Of a stretch of DNA of 64,000 bases, positions 28,312 through 37,186 are shown piece by piece; the first letter of the stretch is position 1; the number at the start of each line of letters is the position of its first letter. Made by a program: the position numbers and the translations under genes. Under the pieces are notes generated by a model. The model ran no database searches. It was not told the DNA's origin and saw nothing but the letters and a program-made list of their open reading frames with translations. The DNA is from an uncultured Ruegeria sp. (GTDB lineage: Bacteria > Pseudomonadota > Alphaproteobacteria > Rhodobacterales > Rhodobacteraceae), in the NCBI RefSeq assembly GCF_947504215.1, contig NZ_CANNGO010000001.1:124001-188000 (forward strand). The letters are read 5' to 3'.

Positions 28312-29328
28312 TCAGTTGCCGCCGCGCTGCTGCTTCAGCGTCAACTGCACCAGATCGTATAGGTCCTGCCCAGGCAGACCTTGTGCGGTCATGTCTGCAA
28401 TCCACTGCTCACGGATCGGATCAGCAGCTGTGGTGCGGAATTCATCGATCACGGAATCGTCGATCATGACCTTCTGAACACCCTTCTCTTCCAGAACACT
28501 GTCCCATTGTTCAAGCAGGCCGCCATAGTTCGCCAAATAGTGATCAATGGCCTCATCGATGGAGCTGTTCAGCGCTTCGCGATGTTCAGCAGGCAGCGCT
28601 TCGTAAGCGTCGATGTTCACCACAACCGGGCAATTGACCGTTCCGGGGTTCAGGTTGGCGGTCCACCAATCGGCTTCGTTGATTGTGCCAAAGGACAGAT
28701 GCGCGTGCTGGGCAAAGGCCACAGTATCGACGACACCGGATTCCATTGCGTTATAGGCTTCGGTCGCCGGAACGGATGTCGGCACACCACCAACGGCCTC
28801 GAAAGCCTGGCCAAGACCACCTGTGGCCCGGACGCGCATTCCGTCGAAATCAGCCAACTCATCACGTGGCTCGCCCGTTCCGACGATATTATACTGAGGC
28901 ATGGGCGACGTCATGATGATGCGCGCATTCCATTGTGCCATCTCGTCCTTAACGGCAGGATGATCATAGACGGCGTGGCTAACTGCGACTTCTTCGTTCA
29001 GGTTGTTGACGCCAAGGAACGGCAATTCCAGAACAGTAATCGCACGGTTTTTGTCCCGGTGATAACCCGCACAGAACTGAGCCATCTCGAAGGCACCAAT
29101 TTCGATGCCATCCAAGTTTTCCTTGGGTTTGGACAATCCGCCGTAGCTGACGTTGATCGTAAAATCTCCGCCGGTTTTTTCGCTGACCAACTCGGCCAGT
29201 TTCTCGACATGCTCGGTAAAGGCGCGGCGTTTGCCCCAAACGGACGCGTTCCATTCGGTGGCTGCGGCTTCGGATGCGAAGGCAACGCCAAGGGCGGCGA
29301 CAGCTGCACCGCTCAACATCTTTTTCAT
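28312..29328 (-). CDS. dctP: TRAP transporter substrate-binding protein DctP
   Basis: 338-residue periplasmic solute-binding protein. The signal peptide ends near AAATEW (residue 22). The DctP fold shows GAFEMAQFCAGYHRDKN (about 80), the conserved arginine region FDGMRVRATGGLGQAFEAVGGVPTSVPATEAYNAMESGVVD (about 150-190) that anchors a carboxylate, and WWTANLNPGTVNCPVVVN. The ATG at 29328 follows GGAGAA; an upstream in-frame ATG would add a non-signal leader. It is first in the operon. The ligand is not identifiable; the arginine suggests an organic acid. Confidence 0.92.
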   Translation of the reverse strand: MKKMLSGAAVAALGVAFASEAAATEWNASVWGKRRAFTEHVEKLAELVSEKTGGDFTINVSYGGLSKPKENLDGIEIGAFEMAQFCAGYHRDKNRAITVLELPFLGVNNLNEEVAVSHAVYDHPAVKDEMAQWNARIIMTSPMPQYNIVGTGEPRDELADFDGMRVRATGGLGQAFEAVGGVPTSVPATEAYNAMESGVVDTVAFAQHAHLSFGTINEADWWTANLNPGTVNCPVVVNIDAYEALPAEHREALNSSIDEAIDHYLANYGGLLEQWDSVLEEKGVQKVMIDDSVIDEFRTTAADPIREQWIADMTAQGLPGQDLYDLVQLTLKQQRGGN

Positions 29329-29757
29329 CGTAAGTTCTCCCATTGGTGCGCCCCTTCCCGAGGCGCTTGCAAAAGAAGCTAGCGCCAACATTCGGATGTG
29401 CCAACCCTGGATAAAGGCGGGCAGATCAAGGACCGGTTCGGTCAGGTGTTCTTTTCCAGACTGGTCAGGTCTGATGAGAAACCGCTTCCAGGTGCTGCCT
29501 GCACATTCACACGCAAAGACTCGTTACATTCAAACATTTGTATTATTTGTAAATTTTCCACGCCTGAAAAATTTATTAACAGCGACTGTCAACGACGAGA
29601 AATTTATTTACAAACAAATCCAAGGATTCCTGCTATTTATTTATTTCTTTTCTGAACCCCGTATTATTCCGATCGGGGAGGAACGGGATCGACATTGCCC
29701 GATCGATTGGCAACAAAGATCCTAATTTAGTCCAGTCCAGAGGGAGGAGCCTCAAAA
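29329..29757. other. AT-rich divergent intergenic region dctP/acs
   Basis: 429 bases without a gene. The stretch 29521-29660 is much richer in A and T than its surroundings and should hold the promoters of both dctP (leftward) and acs (rightward). It contains the inverted repeat noted separately (29545-29614). No credible small gene is seen. The acs ribosome site GAGGGAGGAG lies just before 29758. Confidence 0.6.
29545..29614. promoter_or_regulatory. Spaced inverted repeat ATTTGTAAAT ... ATTTACAAA before acs
   Basis: ATTTGTAAAT at 29545-29554 and ATTTACAAA at 29606-29614 are reverse complements over nine bases, about 51 bases apart. TTTGTAAA differs by one base from TTTGCAAA, the half-site known for the RamB/ScfR (PccR-type) short-chain acyl-CoA regulators of corynebacteria and Rhodobacterales. 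This makes an acetate- or propionate-responsive site a reasonable guess. Confidence 0.35.
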
Positions 29758-31722
29758 ATGACAACCGCTGCCCAGGCAGATGCCAAGACATATCCGCCAT
29801 CCGCAGAAACTGCTGCCCGCGCACATGTTGACGCTGACAAGTATGCCGACATGTATGCCGCCTCGATCAAAGATCCTGATGCTTTCTGGGGTGAGCAAGG
29901 CAAACGCATTGACTGGATCAAACCGTTTTCCCAGGTCAAAGACGTCAGTTACGATTTTGGCGCCGTCAAAATCAACTGGTATGCAGATGGCACGTTGAAC
30001 GTGTCGGCCAATTGTCTGGACCGCCACTTGAAAACGCGTGGCGACCAAACCGCCATTATTTGGGAACCGGACGATCCAAACGAGGCTGCACAGCATATCA
30101 CCTATGCCGAGCTGCATCGCCGTACCTGCCGGATGGCCAATATTCTGGAATCTCTGGGCGTACGTAAGGGCGATCGCGTTGTCATCTACATGCCGATGAT
30201 TCCCGAAGCTGCCTATGCCATGCTGGCTTGCGCGCGGATTGGCGCAATTCATTCGATCGTGTTTGCTGGCTTCTCACCCGATGCTTTGTCGGCACGGATC
30301 AACGGCTGCGACGCAAAAGTCGTCATTACCGCTGACGAGGCCCCGCGCGGAGGTCGCAAGACTCCGCTGAAGTCCAACGCGGATGCAGCCCTGCTGCACT
30401 GTAAAGACACGGTGAAATGCCTGGTGGTCAAACGCACTGGCGGCCAGACCACTTGGATCGACGGTCGCGATTTCGACTATAACGAAATGGCGCTGGAGGC
30501 CGATGACTACTGCGCCCCTGCTGAAATGAGCGCCGAAGATCCGTTGTTCATTTTGTATACGTCCGGTTCAACCGGTCAGCCAAAAGGCGTCGTACACACA
30601 ACTGGCGGCTATCTGGTCTACGCCGCGATGACCCATGAAATTACATTCGATTACCATGAAGGTGATGTGTATTGGTGTACCGCTGACGTGGGCTGGGTCA
30701 CCGGGCACAGCTATATCGTATACGGTCCGCTGGCCAATGGGGCGACCACGCTGATGTTCGAGGGCGTTCCAACCTATCCGGATGCGTCCCGCTTTTGGCA
30801 GGTCTGCGAAAAGCACAAGGTCAACCAGTTCTATACGGCCCCCACAGCTTTGCGCGCCCTGATGGGGCAAGGCAACGAATGGGTCGAGAAATGCGACCTA
30901 AGCGATCTGCGAACCCTTGGCACCGTCGGCGAGCCGATCAACCCTGAGGCCTGGAACTGGTACAATGAGGTTGTCGGCGGTGGACGCTGCCCCATCGTAG
31001 ATACTTGGTGGCAGACTGAGACCGGCGGTCACCTGATGACCCCACTGCCTGGCGCACACGCGATGAAGCCCGGCTCGGCCATGAAGCCCTTCTTCGGCAT
31101 TGAACCGGTAGTTCTGGATCCGCAATCGGGCGTCGAAATCAATGGCAATGGTGTCGAAGGCGTTTTGTGCATCAAGGACAGCTGGCCCGGTCAGATGCGG
31201 ACCGTCTGGGGCGATCATGAGCGGTTCGAGAAGACCTATTTCTCGGATTACAAAGGTTACTACTTTACCGGTGACGGTTGTCGCCGCGACGAAGACGGCG
31301 ACTATTGGATAACCGGCCGTGTCGACGACGTGATCAACGTCTCGGGTCACCGCATGGGCACCGCCGAGGTCGAAAGCGCGCTGGTAGCGCATTCCGCCGT
31401 GGCAGAGGCCGCAGTGGTTGGCTATCCCCACGACATCAAAGGGCAAGGCATATACTGCTACGTCACGCTGATGAACGATCGTGAACCCAGTGATGAGCTT
31501 ATGAAAGAGCTGCGCACCTGGGTCCGGACCGAGATTGGCCCGATTGCATCCCCGGATGTGATTCAGTGGGCCCCCGGCCTGCCTAAGACACGGTCTGGCA
31601 AGATCATGCGCCGTATCCTGCGCAAAATTGCCGAGAACGACTTTGGATCACTAGGTGATACTTCCACCCTTGCGGATCCGTCGGTGGTTGAAGACTTGAT
31701 CGAAAACCGGGCGAGCAAGTGA
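29758..31722 (+). CDS. acs: Acetyl-CoA synthetase
   Basis: 654-residue AMP-forming acetate:CoA ligase; acetate plus ATP plus CoA gives acetyl-CoA, AMP and pyrophosphate. The A3 phosphate loop is [11 protein letters not shown] (about 264-274), the A5 motif is [10 protein letters not shown] (about 415), and the A10 lysine is in [11 protein letters not shown] (Lys615), the residue acetylated to inactivate Acs in bacteria. The start is canonical ([14 protein letters not shown]) after a very strong purine-rich ribosome site. It leads an acetate module: adk starts seven bases after its stop, then DUF4212 and a symporter. Length matches the family exactly. Confidence 0.97.
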   Translation: MTTAAQADAKTYPPSAETAARAHVDADKYADMYAASIKDPDAFWGEQGKRIDWIKPFSQVKDVSYDFGAVKINWYADGTLNVSANCLDRHLKTRGDQTAIIWEPDDPNEAAQHITYAELHRRTCRMANILESLGVRKGDRVVIYMPMIPEAAYAMLACARIGAIHSIVFAGFSPDALSARINGCDAKVVITADEAPRGGRKTPLKSNADAALLHCKDTVKCLVVKRTGGQTTWIDGRDFDYNEMALEADDYCAPAEMSAEDPLFILYTSGSTGQPKGVVHTTGGYLVYAAMTHEITFDYHEGDVYWCTADVGWVTGHSYIVYGPLANGATTLMFEGVPTYPDASRFWQVCEKHKVNQFYTAPTALRALMGQGNEWVEKCDLSDLRTLGTVGEPINPEAWNWYNEVVGGGRCPIVDTWWQTETGGHLMTPLPGAHAMKPGSAMKPFFGIEPVVLDPQSGVEINGNGVEGVLCIKDSWPGQMRTVWGDHERFEKTYFSDYKGYYFTGDGCRRDEDGDYWITGRVDDVINVSGHRMGTAEVESALVAHSAVAEAAVVGYPHDIKGQGIYCYVTLMNDREPSDELMKELRTWVRTEIGPIASPDVIQWAPGLPKTRSGKIMRRILRKIAENDFGSLGDTSTLADPSVVEDLIENRASK

Positions 31723-31729
31723 GGGTGTG

Positions 31730-32413
31730 ATGGATACAGCCACGACTACCTCACCCGCCGTTCTTATCCTTCTCGGCCCTCCGGGCGCCGGGAAGGGAAC
31801 GCAAGCCCGCATGCTGGAAGACAAATTCAGCCTGATTCAGCTGAGCACGGGCGACCTGTTGCGGGCGGCTGTTGCTGCCGGAACCAAAGCTGGCAAAGCT
31901 GCGAAGGCCGTGATGGAGGCTGGCGATCTGGTCAGCGACGAGATCGTCATTGCAATCCTGCGCGACCGTATGGCCGAGCCGGATTGTGCCAAGGGCGTTA
32001 TTCTGGATGGCTTTCCGCGCACAACGGTTCAGGCCGAGGCGCTGGATGGGTTGCTGTCTGAAAACGATCAAAAGATCAGCGCAGCTATCAGTCTTGAAGT
32101 TGAAGACGCAGAAATGGTGATCCGCATCTCAGGCCGCTACACCTGCGCAGGTTGTGGCGAAGGGTTCCATGATCAGTTCAAGCAACCAGCTGTTAAAGGC
32201 AAATGTGACAAATGCGGTCACACCGAATTCAATCGACGTGCCGATGACAACGCCGAAACTGTGGCTTCGCGGCTTGAGGCATATCACGCCCAAACCGCAC
32301 CGCTGATCAATTACTACGAAACACACGGCGTCCTGCAACGCACGGATGCCATGGGGAAAATCGATGACATCGCCAGTGATCTGGAAGGGATCGTCAGCGA
32401 CGCAATGAGCTAA
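31730..32413 (+). CDS. adk: Adenylate kinase (zinc-LID type)
   Basis: 227-residue nucleoside monophosphate kinase converting AMP plus ATP to two ADP. The P-loop GPPGAGKGT is at about 16-24, the AMP-binding LSTGDLLRAAV at about 38-48, and DGFPRTTVQAEAL at about 88. The LID carries four zinc-type cysteines, CAGC and CDKC (about 140-163). The start at 31730 is chosen over the overlapping GTG because of GAGGG before it. Its place directly behind acs, away from the ribosomal-protein operon where adk usually lies, suggests a job in recycling the AMP made by Acs; a second, housekeeping adk may exist elsewhere. Confidence 0.93.
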   Translation: MDTATTTSPAVLILLGPPGAGKGTQARMLEDKFSLIQLSTGDLLRAAVAAGTKAGKAAKAVMEAGDLVSDEIVIAILRDRMAEPDCAKGVILDGFPRTTVQAEALDGLLSENDQKISAAISLEVEDAEMVIRISGRYTCAGCGEGFHDQFKQPAVKGKCDKCGHTEFNRRADDNAETVASRLEAYHAQTAPLINYYETHGVLQRTDAMGKIDDIASDLEGIVSDAMS

Positions 32414-32550
32414 GGGGGAGGAGACAAGCCCAAGGGCTTTGATCCTGAAACAGAATACTTCAATGGACCCGCCTTGGCGGACCAGAGAGGTTTTGCCTGA
32501 CACCAGCCGGTGCTTGGCACAATCGAGATGCGGCCCCCGGCGCTAGAGGT

Positions 32551-32571
32551 GTTGGGCACGGGTCGCCCAAC
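32551..32571 (+). promoter_or_regulatory. Leader hairpin before DUF4212 gene
   Basis: GTTGGGC (32551-32557) and GCCCAAC (32565-32571) form a seven-base stem with a seven-base loop, 23 bases before the DUF4212 start and just ahead of its AAGGAGG ribosome site. There is no T tract, so it is not a terminator; it may stabilise the message or separate symporter from adk expression. Confidence 0.35.
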
Positions 32572-32594
32572 GAGCAAGCGAAGGAGGAACCGCA

Positions 32595-32876
32595 ATGGCG
32601 GATCAATCATCTAACTCCGCGCAGACTGCCGAGTCCGATAAGGGCTATTGGCAGGCCAACCTGCGCCTCATCTACATCAGCCTCGCGATTTGGGCGCTGG
32701 TGTCGTTTGGATTCGGCATCCTGCTGCGTCCGATGCTGTCGGGGATCGCCGTTGGCGGTACCGATCTGGGCTTTTGGTTCGCGCAGCAGGGATCGATCCT
32801 GGTCTTTCTGGTGCTGATCTTCAACTACGCCTGGCGCATGAATAAGCTGGACGCCGAATACGGCGTTGAGGAGTAA
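32595..32876 (+). CDS. DUF4212 small subunit of sodium:solute symporter
   Basis: 93-residue protein with two helices (about 26-46 and 60-81). It matches DUF4212, the small membrane protein always found next to a particular subfamily of sodium:solute symporters, in the position that YjcH holds next to ActP. The conserved YWQANLRLIYISLAIWALVSFGFGILL and QQGSILVFLVLIFNYAWRMNKLD are visible. It starts after an AAGGAGG ribosome site and precedes the symporter by five bases. It is probably a stabilising or regulatory subunit of the symporter. Confidence 0.9.
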   Translation: MADQSSNSAQTAESDKGYWQANLRLIYISLAIWALVSFGFGILLRPMLSGIAVGGTDLGFWFAQQGSILVFLVLIFNYAWRMNKLDAEYGVEE

Positions 32877-32881
32877 ACCCC

Positions 32882-34666
32882 ATGGATCAGTTTACCATCA
32901 ACCTGCTGTTTGTTGGCGCGTCCTTTGCGCTTTACATCGGCATCGCGATCTGGGCCCGTGCGGGTTCCACATCGGAATTCTACGCCGCTGGTCGCGGCAT
33001 TCACCCAGTCACCAACGGTATGGCGACGGCGGCTGACTGGATGTCAGCGGCTTCGTTCATCTCGATGGCGGGCCTGATTGCCTTTACCGGCTATGACAAC
33101 TCGACCTTCCTGATGGGGTGGACCGGTGGCTACGTGCTACTGGCACTGCTGCTGGCGCCGTACTTGCGCAAGTTCGGCAAATACACCGTGTCGGAGTTCA
33201 TCGGCGACCGCTTCTACAGCCAGACAGCCCGTATCGTTGCGGTGATCTGTCTGATCGTTGCGTCGGTGACTTACGTGATCGGTCAGATGACCGGTGTGGG
33301 CGTGGCCTTTGGCCGCTTCCTTGAAGTGTCAAACACCACCGGTCTGCTGATCGGCGCGGGCGTTGTGTTTGCCTACGCGGTGTTTGGTGGGATGAAAGGC
33401 GTGACCTACACGCAGGTCGCTCAATACTGCGTGCTGATCACCGCCTACACCATCCCGGCGATCTTCATCTCGCTGCAGCTGACCGGCACACCTGTTCCGG
33501 CGCTGGGTCTTTTTGGCGACACTGCAAGTGGTGAGCCACTGTTGACCAAGTTGGATGCGATCGTGACCGAGCTGGGCTTTAACGAGTATACAGCCCACCA
33601 CTCGAACACGTTGAACATGGTATTGTTCACGCTGTCGCTGATGATCGGTACGGCCGGCCTACCGCACGTCATCATGCGATTCTTCACAGTACCGAAAGTA
33701 TCTGACGCGCGCTGGTCCGCCGGTTGGGCGCTGGTGTTCATCGCACTGCTGTACCTGACCGCCCCTGCGGTTGGCGCCATGGCACGCCTGAACATCAGTG
33801 ACATGATGTGGCCAAATGGTGGCATCGAAGGTGGCGCAGTTTCGGTCGAAGAAATCGACAACGATCCACGCTATGACTGGATGGCAACTTGGCAGAAAAC
33901 CGGTCTGCTGGACTGGGAAGACAAGAACGGCGACGGCAAGATCCAGTACTACAATGACAAGTCCGAAGCCATGACTGCCATCGCGGAAGAAAAGGGCTGG
34001 GTCGGTAACGAACTGACCAACTTCAACCGTGACATCCTGGTTCTGGCCAACCCAGAGATCGCCAACCTGCCCGGTTGGGTGATCGGTCTGGTCGCTGCTG
34101 GTGGTCTTGCAGCTGCTCTATCAACCGCTGCGGGCCTGCTGTTGGCGATCTCGTCAGCTGTGTCCCACGACCTTGTCAAAGGGGCCATCAACCCGCAAAT
34201 CTCGGAAAAAGGAGAGCTGCTGGCGGCGCGGATCGCAATGGCCGTTGCCATCGTCGTGGCTACCTATCTTGGTCTGAATCCACCGGGCTTTGCGGCGCAA
34301 ACCGTGGCCTTGGCGTTTGGTCTGGCAGCAGCCTCGATCTTCCCGGCGCTGATGATGGGGATCTTCTCGACCCGCATCAACAACACCGGCGCGGTTGCTG
34401 GTATGCTGGCAGGTCTGACCGTTACGCTGGTCTACATCTTCCTTCACAAGGGCTGGCTGTTCATTCCGGGCACCAACTCATTCACCGATGCTGATCCGCT
34501 TCTGGGTCCGATCAAGTCGACGTCGTTCGGTGCCATCGGTGCAATGATCAACTTTGGGACTGCCTACGTTGTCGCAGGCATGACCAAAGAGACCCCGCAG
34601 GAGATCAAAGATCTGGTCGAAAGCGTTCGCATTCCCCGTGGTGCGGGTGCAGCTCAGGATCATTGA
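32882..34666 (+). CDS. Sodium:solute symporter, probable acetate transporter (ActP-like)
   Basis: 594-residue SSS-family permease with about 13-14 helices. The characteristic AAGRGIHPVTNGMATAADWMSAASFISMAGLIAFTGYD lies at about 34-72, and the LPHVIMRFFTVPKVSDAR loop at about 258-275. Unlike E. coli ActP it has a roughly 70-residue polar insert (about 310-385, WQKTGLLDWEDKNGDGKIQYYNDKSEAM) containing the EF-hand-like DKNGDGKIQ. The acs-adk-DUF4212 context makes acetate or another short-chain acid the likely substrate. A terminator follows before the DUF294 gene. Confidence 0.92.
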   Translation: MDQFTINLLFVGASFALYIGIAIWARAGSTSEFYAAGRGIHPVTNGMATAADWMSAASFISMAGLIAFTGYDNSTFLMGWTGGYVLLALLLAPYLRKFGKYTVSEFIGDRFYSQTARIVAVICLIVASVTYVIGQMTGVGVAFGRFLEVSNTTGLLIGAGVVFAYAVFGGMKGVTYTQVAQYCVLITAYTIPAIFISLQLTGTPVPALGLFGDTASGEPLLTKLDAIVTELGFNEYTAHHSNTLNMVLFTLSLMIGTAGLPHVIMRFFTVPKVSDARWSAGWALVFIALLYLTAPAVGAMARLNISDMMWPNGGIEGGAVSVEEIDNDPRYDWMATWQKTGLLDWEDKNGDGKIQYYNDKSEAMTAIAEEKGWVGNELTNFNRDILVLANPEIANLPGWVIGLVAAGGLAAALSTAAGLLLAISSAVSHDLVKGAINPQISEKGELLAARIAMAVAIVVATYLGLNPPGFAAQTVALAFGLAAASIFPALMMGIFSTRINNTGAVAGMLAGLTVTLVYIFLHKGWLFIPGTNSFTDADPLLGPIKSTSFGAIGAMINFGTAYVVAGMTKETPQEIKDLVESVRIPRGAGAAQDH

Positions 34667-34720
34667 GCCTGATGCGGTCGTTGGATAACCTCTAAAGGCC
34701 GCGTCTTTCGACTTACTGTT

Positions 34721-34751
34721 CCCGCCCGGCATACCACCGGGCGGGATTTTT
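34721..34751 (+). terminator. Intrinsic terminator between symporter and DUF294 gene
   Basis: Nine-base perfect stem CCCGCCCGG / CCGGGCGGG with a seven-base loop and five T after one A. It ends the acs-adk-symporter transcript only 24 bases before the next gene, so either read-through or a promoter inside the hairpin region must express the DUF294 gene. Confidence 0.85.
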
Positions 34752-34775
34752 CTAAAAGAAACCCGGAGGCAACTG

Positions 34776-36599
34776 ATGACATTGTCGCAAAGTCGGATCA
34801 TCCGGTTTCTGAAATCCGTTCACCCCTATGACGCCCTGCCCGACCCTGAGATGAACGATCTCGCACAAAAGATCCAAGTGCATGAGATCGAAGAGAACTC
34901 TGCCGTTTACGAACTGGGCCAGGAATTGCCCGGGGTGTACATCATCTACGAAGGACAGGTCGAAATCACGGATGAGAACGGCGCCGTCGTATCTCATCTG
35001 GGATTGCGGAACTCCTTTGGCGAGCGTGGTCTTCTGAAAGACGGGATCGCCCTTACCAACGCCCGCGCGCATATACCAACTGTGCTTTTCGTCGTGCCGA
35101 CCGGGATGTTTTATTCTTTGGTCAAAGAATATGACATTGTATCCCGGTTCTTTAACCGAAAACGGGCCAGCCGTACGGGCCCTCAAAGCCTTGCCACCAC
35201 GGCAATCGACGTGCTGATGGCGCCTGCCCCAGAAACATGTGACGCATCCATCCCTGTGCAGAAGGCCGCGCAGATCATGCGGGACAAGCGTATATCTTCC
35301 CTTTGCGTGACAGAGGGCGACAGCCTGGTGGGCATCGCGACCCTGCGCGATATCTCAAGCAAGTTCGTGGCCAACGCCATGCCCGACACCACCACGATTT
35401 CCAAGATTATGACGCCCGATCCCATCACCTTGTCACCTAGCGACATCGGCTCGGATGTTCTCCACGTAATGATGGAACGCGGGATCGGCCATATCCCGAT
35501 CTGCGAAGGTGGGCATCTGATTGGCATTGTGACGCAAACAGACCTAACCCACTATCAGGCCGTCAATTCCGCTGAGATGGTGCGCCGGATCGCCCGCGCA
35601 AAATCGGCCGAAGAGATGGCCCTGGTCACCGCAGAGATCCCGCAGCTATTGGTACAGCTCGTGGCCGGCGGAAACCGGCATGAGATCGTCACGCGCTTAA
35701 TCACTGATATCGCCGACACAGCCACCCGTCGCCTTTTGGCCCTGGCCGAACAGAAACTAGGGTCAGCGCCTGCCCCTTATCTGTGGCTGGCCTGTGGCTC
35801 TCAAGGTCGGCAGGAACAGACCGGTGTGTCGGATCAAGACAACTGCCTGATGCTGGATGACAGTGTGACGGATGCCGACCTACCCTATTTTCATGAACTG
35901 GCCAGATTTGTCTCAGACGGGTTGGATACGTGCGGATACTTCTATTGCCCCGGTGACATGATGGCGACCAATCCGCGCTGGTGTCAGCCCGTTCGGGTCT
36001 GGCGCGATTACTTCCGAGGGTGGATCGCAAAACCAAATCCCGAAGCACAAATGCTGGCCTCAGTCATGTTCGACCTGCGGCCCATCGGTGGCCAGTTCGA
36101 GCTTTTCGAAGACCTGCAGGCTGATACGCTGAGTGCCGCCAACGCGAACTCGATCTTTGTGGCCCATATGATTTCCAATTCTTTGAAACACACGCCGCCG
36201 CTTGGGCTGCTGCGGGGATTTGCGACGATCCGATCCGGTGAACATCGCAACACGTTGGATCTAAAACACAATGGCGTTGTACCGATCGTTGATCTGGCCC
36301 GGATCTACAGCCTTCAGGGACAATTGACCGAAGCGAACACCCGAGCCCGCCTGAAAGCTGCAGAATCCACGGGCCTCCTCAGCCCATCTGGTGCCCGGGA
36401 TCTGCTGGATGCCTATGATCTGATCGCAGAAACGCGGCTGGAACATCAGGTCAGGCTGGTCAAATCCGGCGAAAAGCCAGACAACTACCTACCGCCGTCG
36501 GATTTGTCCGACTTTGAGCGAAGTCATCTGCGAGATGCGTTTGTTGTCGTAAAAACGATGCAATCGGCGGTTGGTCATGGCAAGGGAATGCTGAGCTGA
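34776..36599 (+). CDS. Cyclic-nucleotide/CBS/DUF294 nucleotidyltransferase-like protein
   Basis: 607-residue cytoplasmic signalling protein with four parts: a cNMP-binding-like domain (about 15-130, GVYIIYEGQVEI and SFGERGLL), a CBS pair (about 150-265), a DUF294 nucleotidyltransferase-like domain (about 290-430), and a helical DUF294 C-terminal domain (about 460-600). The nucleotidyltransferase signature reads GSQGRQEQTGVSDQDN, with the GS, GR and DxD residues seen in GlnD-type enzymes, so catalysis is possible. Such proteins recur next to the DUF4212 symporters and DEDDh exonucleases. The substrate, which might be the symporter, is unknown. Confidence 0.88.
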   Translation: MTLSQSRIIRFLKSVHPYDALPDPEMNDLAQKIQVHEIEENSAVYELGQELPGVYIIYEGQVEITDENGAVVSHLGLRNSFGERGLLKDGIALTNARAHIPTVLFVVPTGMFYSLVKEYDIVSRFFNRKRASRTGPQSLATTAIDVLMAPAPETCDASIPVQKAAQIMRDKRISSLCVTEGDSLVGIATLRDISSKFVANAMPDTTTISKIMTPDPITLSPSDIGSDVLHVMMERGIGHIPICEGGHLIGIVTQTDLTHYQAVNSAEMVRRIARAKSAEEMALVTAEIPQLLVQLVAGGNRHEIVTRLITDIADTATRRLLALAEQKLGSAPAPYLWLACGSQGRQEQTGVSDQDNCLMLDDSVTDADLPYFHELARFVSDGLDTCGYFYCPGDMMATNPRWCQPVRVWRDYFRGWIAKPNPEAQMLASVMFDLRPIGGQFELFEDLQADTLSAANANSIFVAHMISNSLKHTPPLGLLRGFATIRSGEHRNTLDLKHNGVVPIVDLARIYSLQGQLTEANTRARLKAAESTGLLSPSGARDLLDAYDLIAETRLEHQVRLVKSGEKPDNYLPPSDLSDFERSHLRDAFVVVKTMQSAVGHGKGMLS

Positions 36600-36665
36600 T
36601 CGCAGCGCGATCGGCTGAGGTTCAGAACACTGCGGGCGGCATTGTCCGAAGAACGGAGAGACGAG

Positions 36666-37184
36666 ATGTTTCTGGAATTGATCGGCACAGTCTTTGCAGG
36701 CATTGCGTTTGCGGGCGTTGTGATGGCGCTCAACAAACTCAGCGGCGGCCGTCTGCCCCGCTGGGCGGCACCGGTTGCTGCGGGTGTGGGCATGATCGGG
36801 GTAACCGTCGCCAGCGAGTACTCGTGGTACAACCGACAGCTCGAAAGCCTGCCCGAGGAATTGGCGATCATTCAGGAAGTGGAAAGCCGCGCCTTCTATC
36901 GTCCGTGGACCTATGCGGTGCCCTTCGTGGATCGTTTCGCCGCCATCGACACAGTGTCCGTGCGCACCAATGATCAAGTGCCGGACCAACGTCTGGTCGA
37001 TCTGTATTTCTTTGGCCGCTGGGCTCCGGTCTCGAAAATGCCCGTGGCTGTAAACTGCGCCGAAAACCGCCGCGCCAATCTGGCGGATGGTGCCGAATTC
37101 GCCGATGATGGGCGCCTGTTGAACGCAGATTGGTTCACCGCCGGATCAAGCGACCCCATCATCGAGGCCACTTGCGGAGTGTAG
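36666..37184 (+). CDS. Membrane-anchored protein of unknown function
   Basis: 172-residue protein with two N-terminal helices (about 2-22 and 32-52) and a C-terminal soluble domain of about 115 residues, probably periplasmic. The middle PEELAIIQEVESRAFYRPWTYAVPFVDRFAAID looks conserved. Two cysteines occur late (in AVNCAENRR and EATCGV). The ATG at 36666 follows GGAGAGACGAG. It lies 66 bases behind the DUF294 gene and two bases before the exonuclease gene, so it belongs to that unit. Function not recognised. Confidence 0.75.
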   Translation: MFLELIGTVFAGIAFAGVVMALNKLSGGRLPRWAAPVAAGVGMIGVTVASEYSWYNRQLESLPEELAIIQEVESRAFYRPWTYAVPFVDRFAAIDTVSVRTNDQVPDQRLVDLYFFGRWAPVSKMPVAVNCAENRRANLADGAEFADDGRLLNADWFTAGSSDPIIEATCGV

Positions 37185-37186
37185 TT

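Noticed and set aside
28381-29382. 333-codon open frame on the plus strand opposite dctP
   Set aside because: It lies wholly antisense to a well-recognised gene, shows no domain or motif, and results from GC-rich codon bias.
32515-32530. Sigma-54 type promoter TGGCAC before DUF4212
   Set aside because: The -24 element TGGCAC is present but the TTGC of the -12 element is not at the right spacing (AGAT there).
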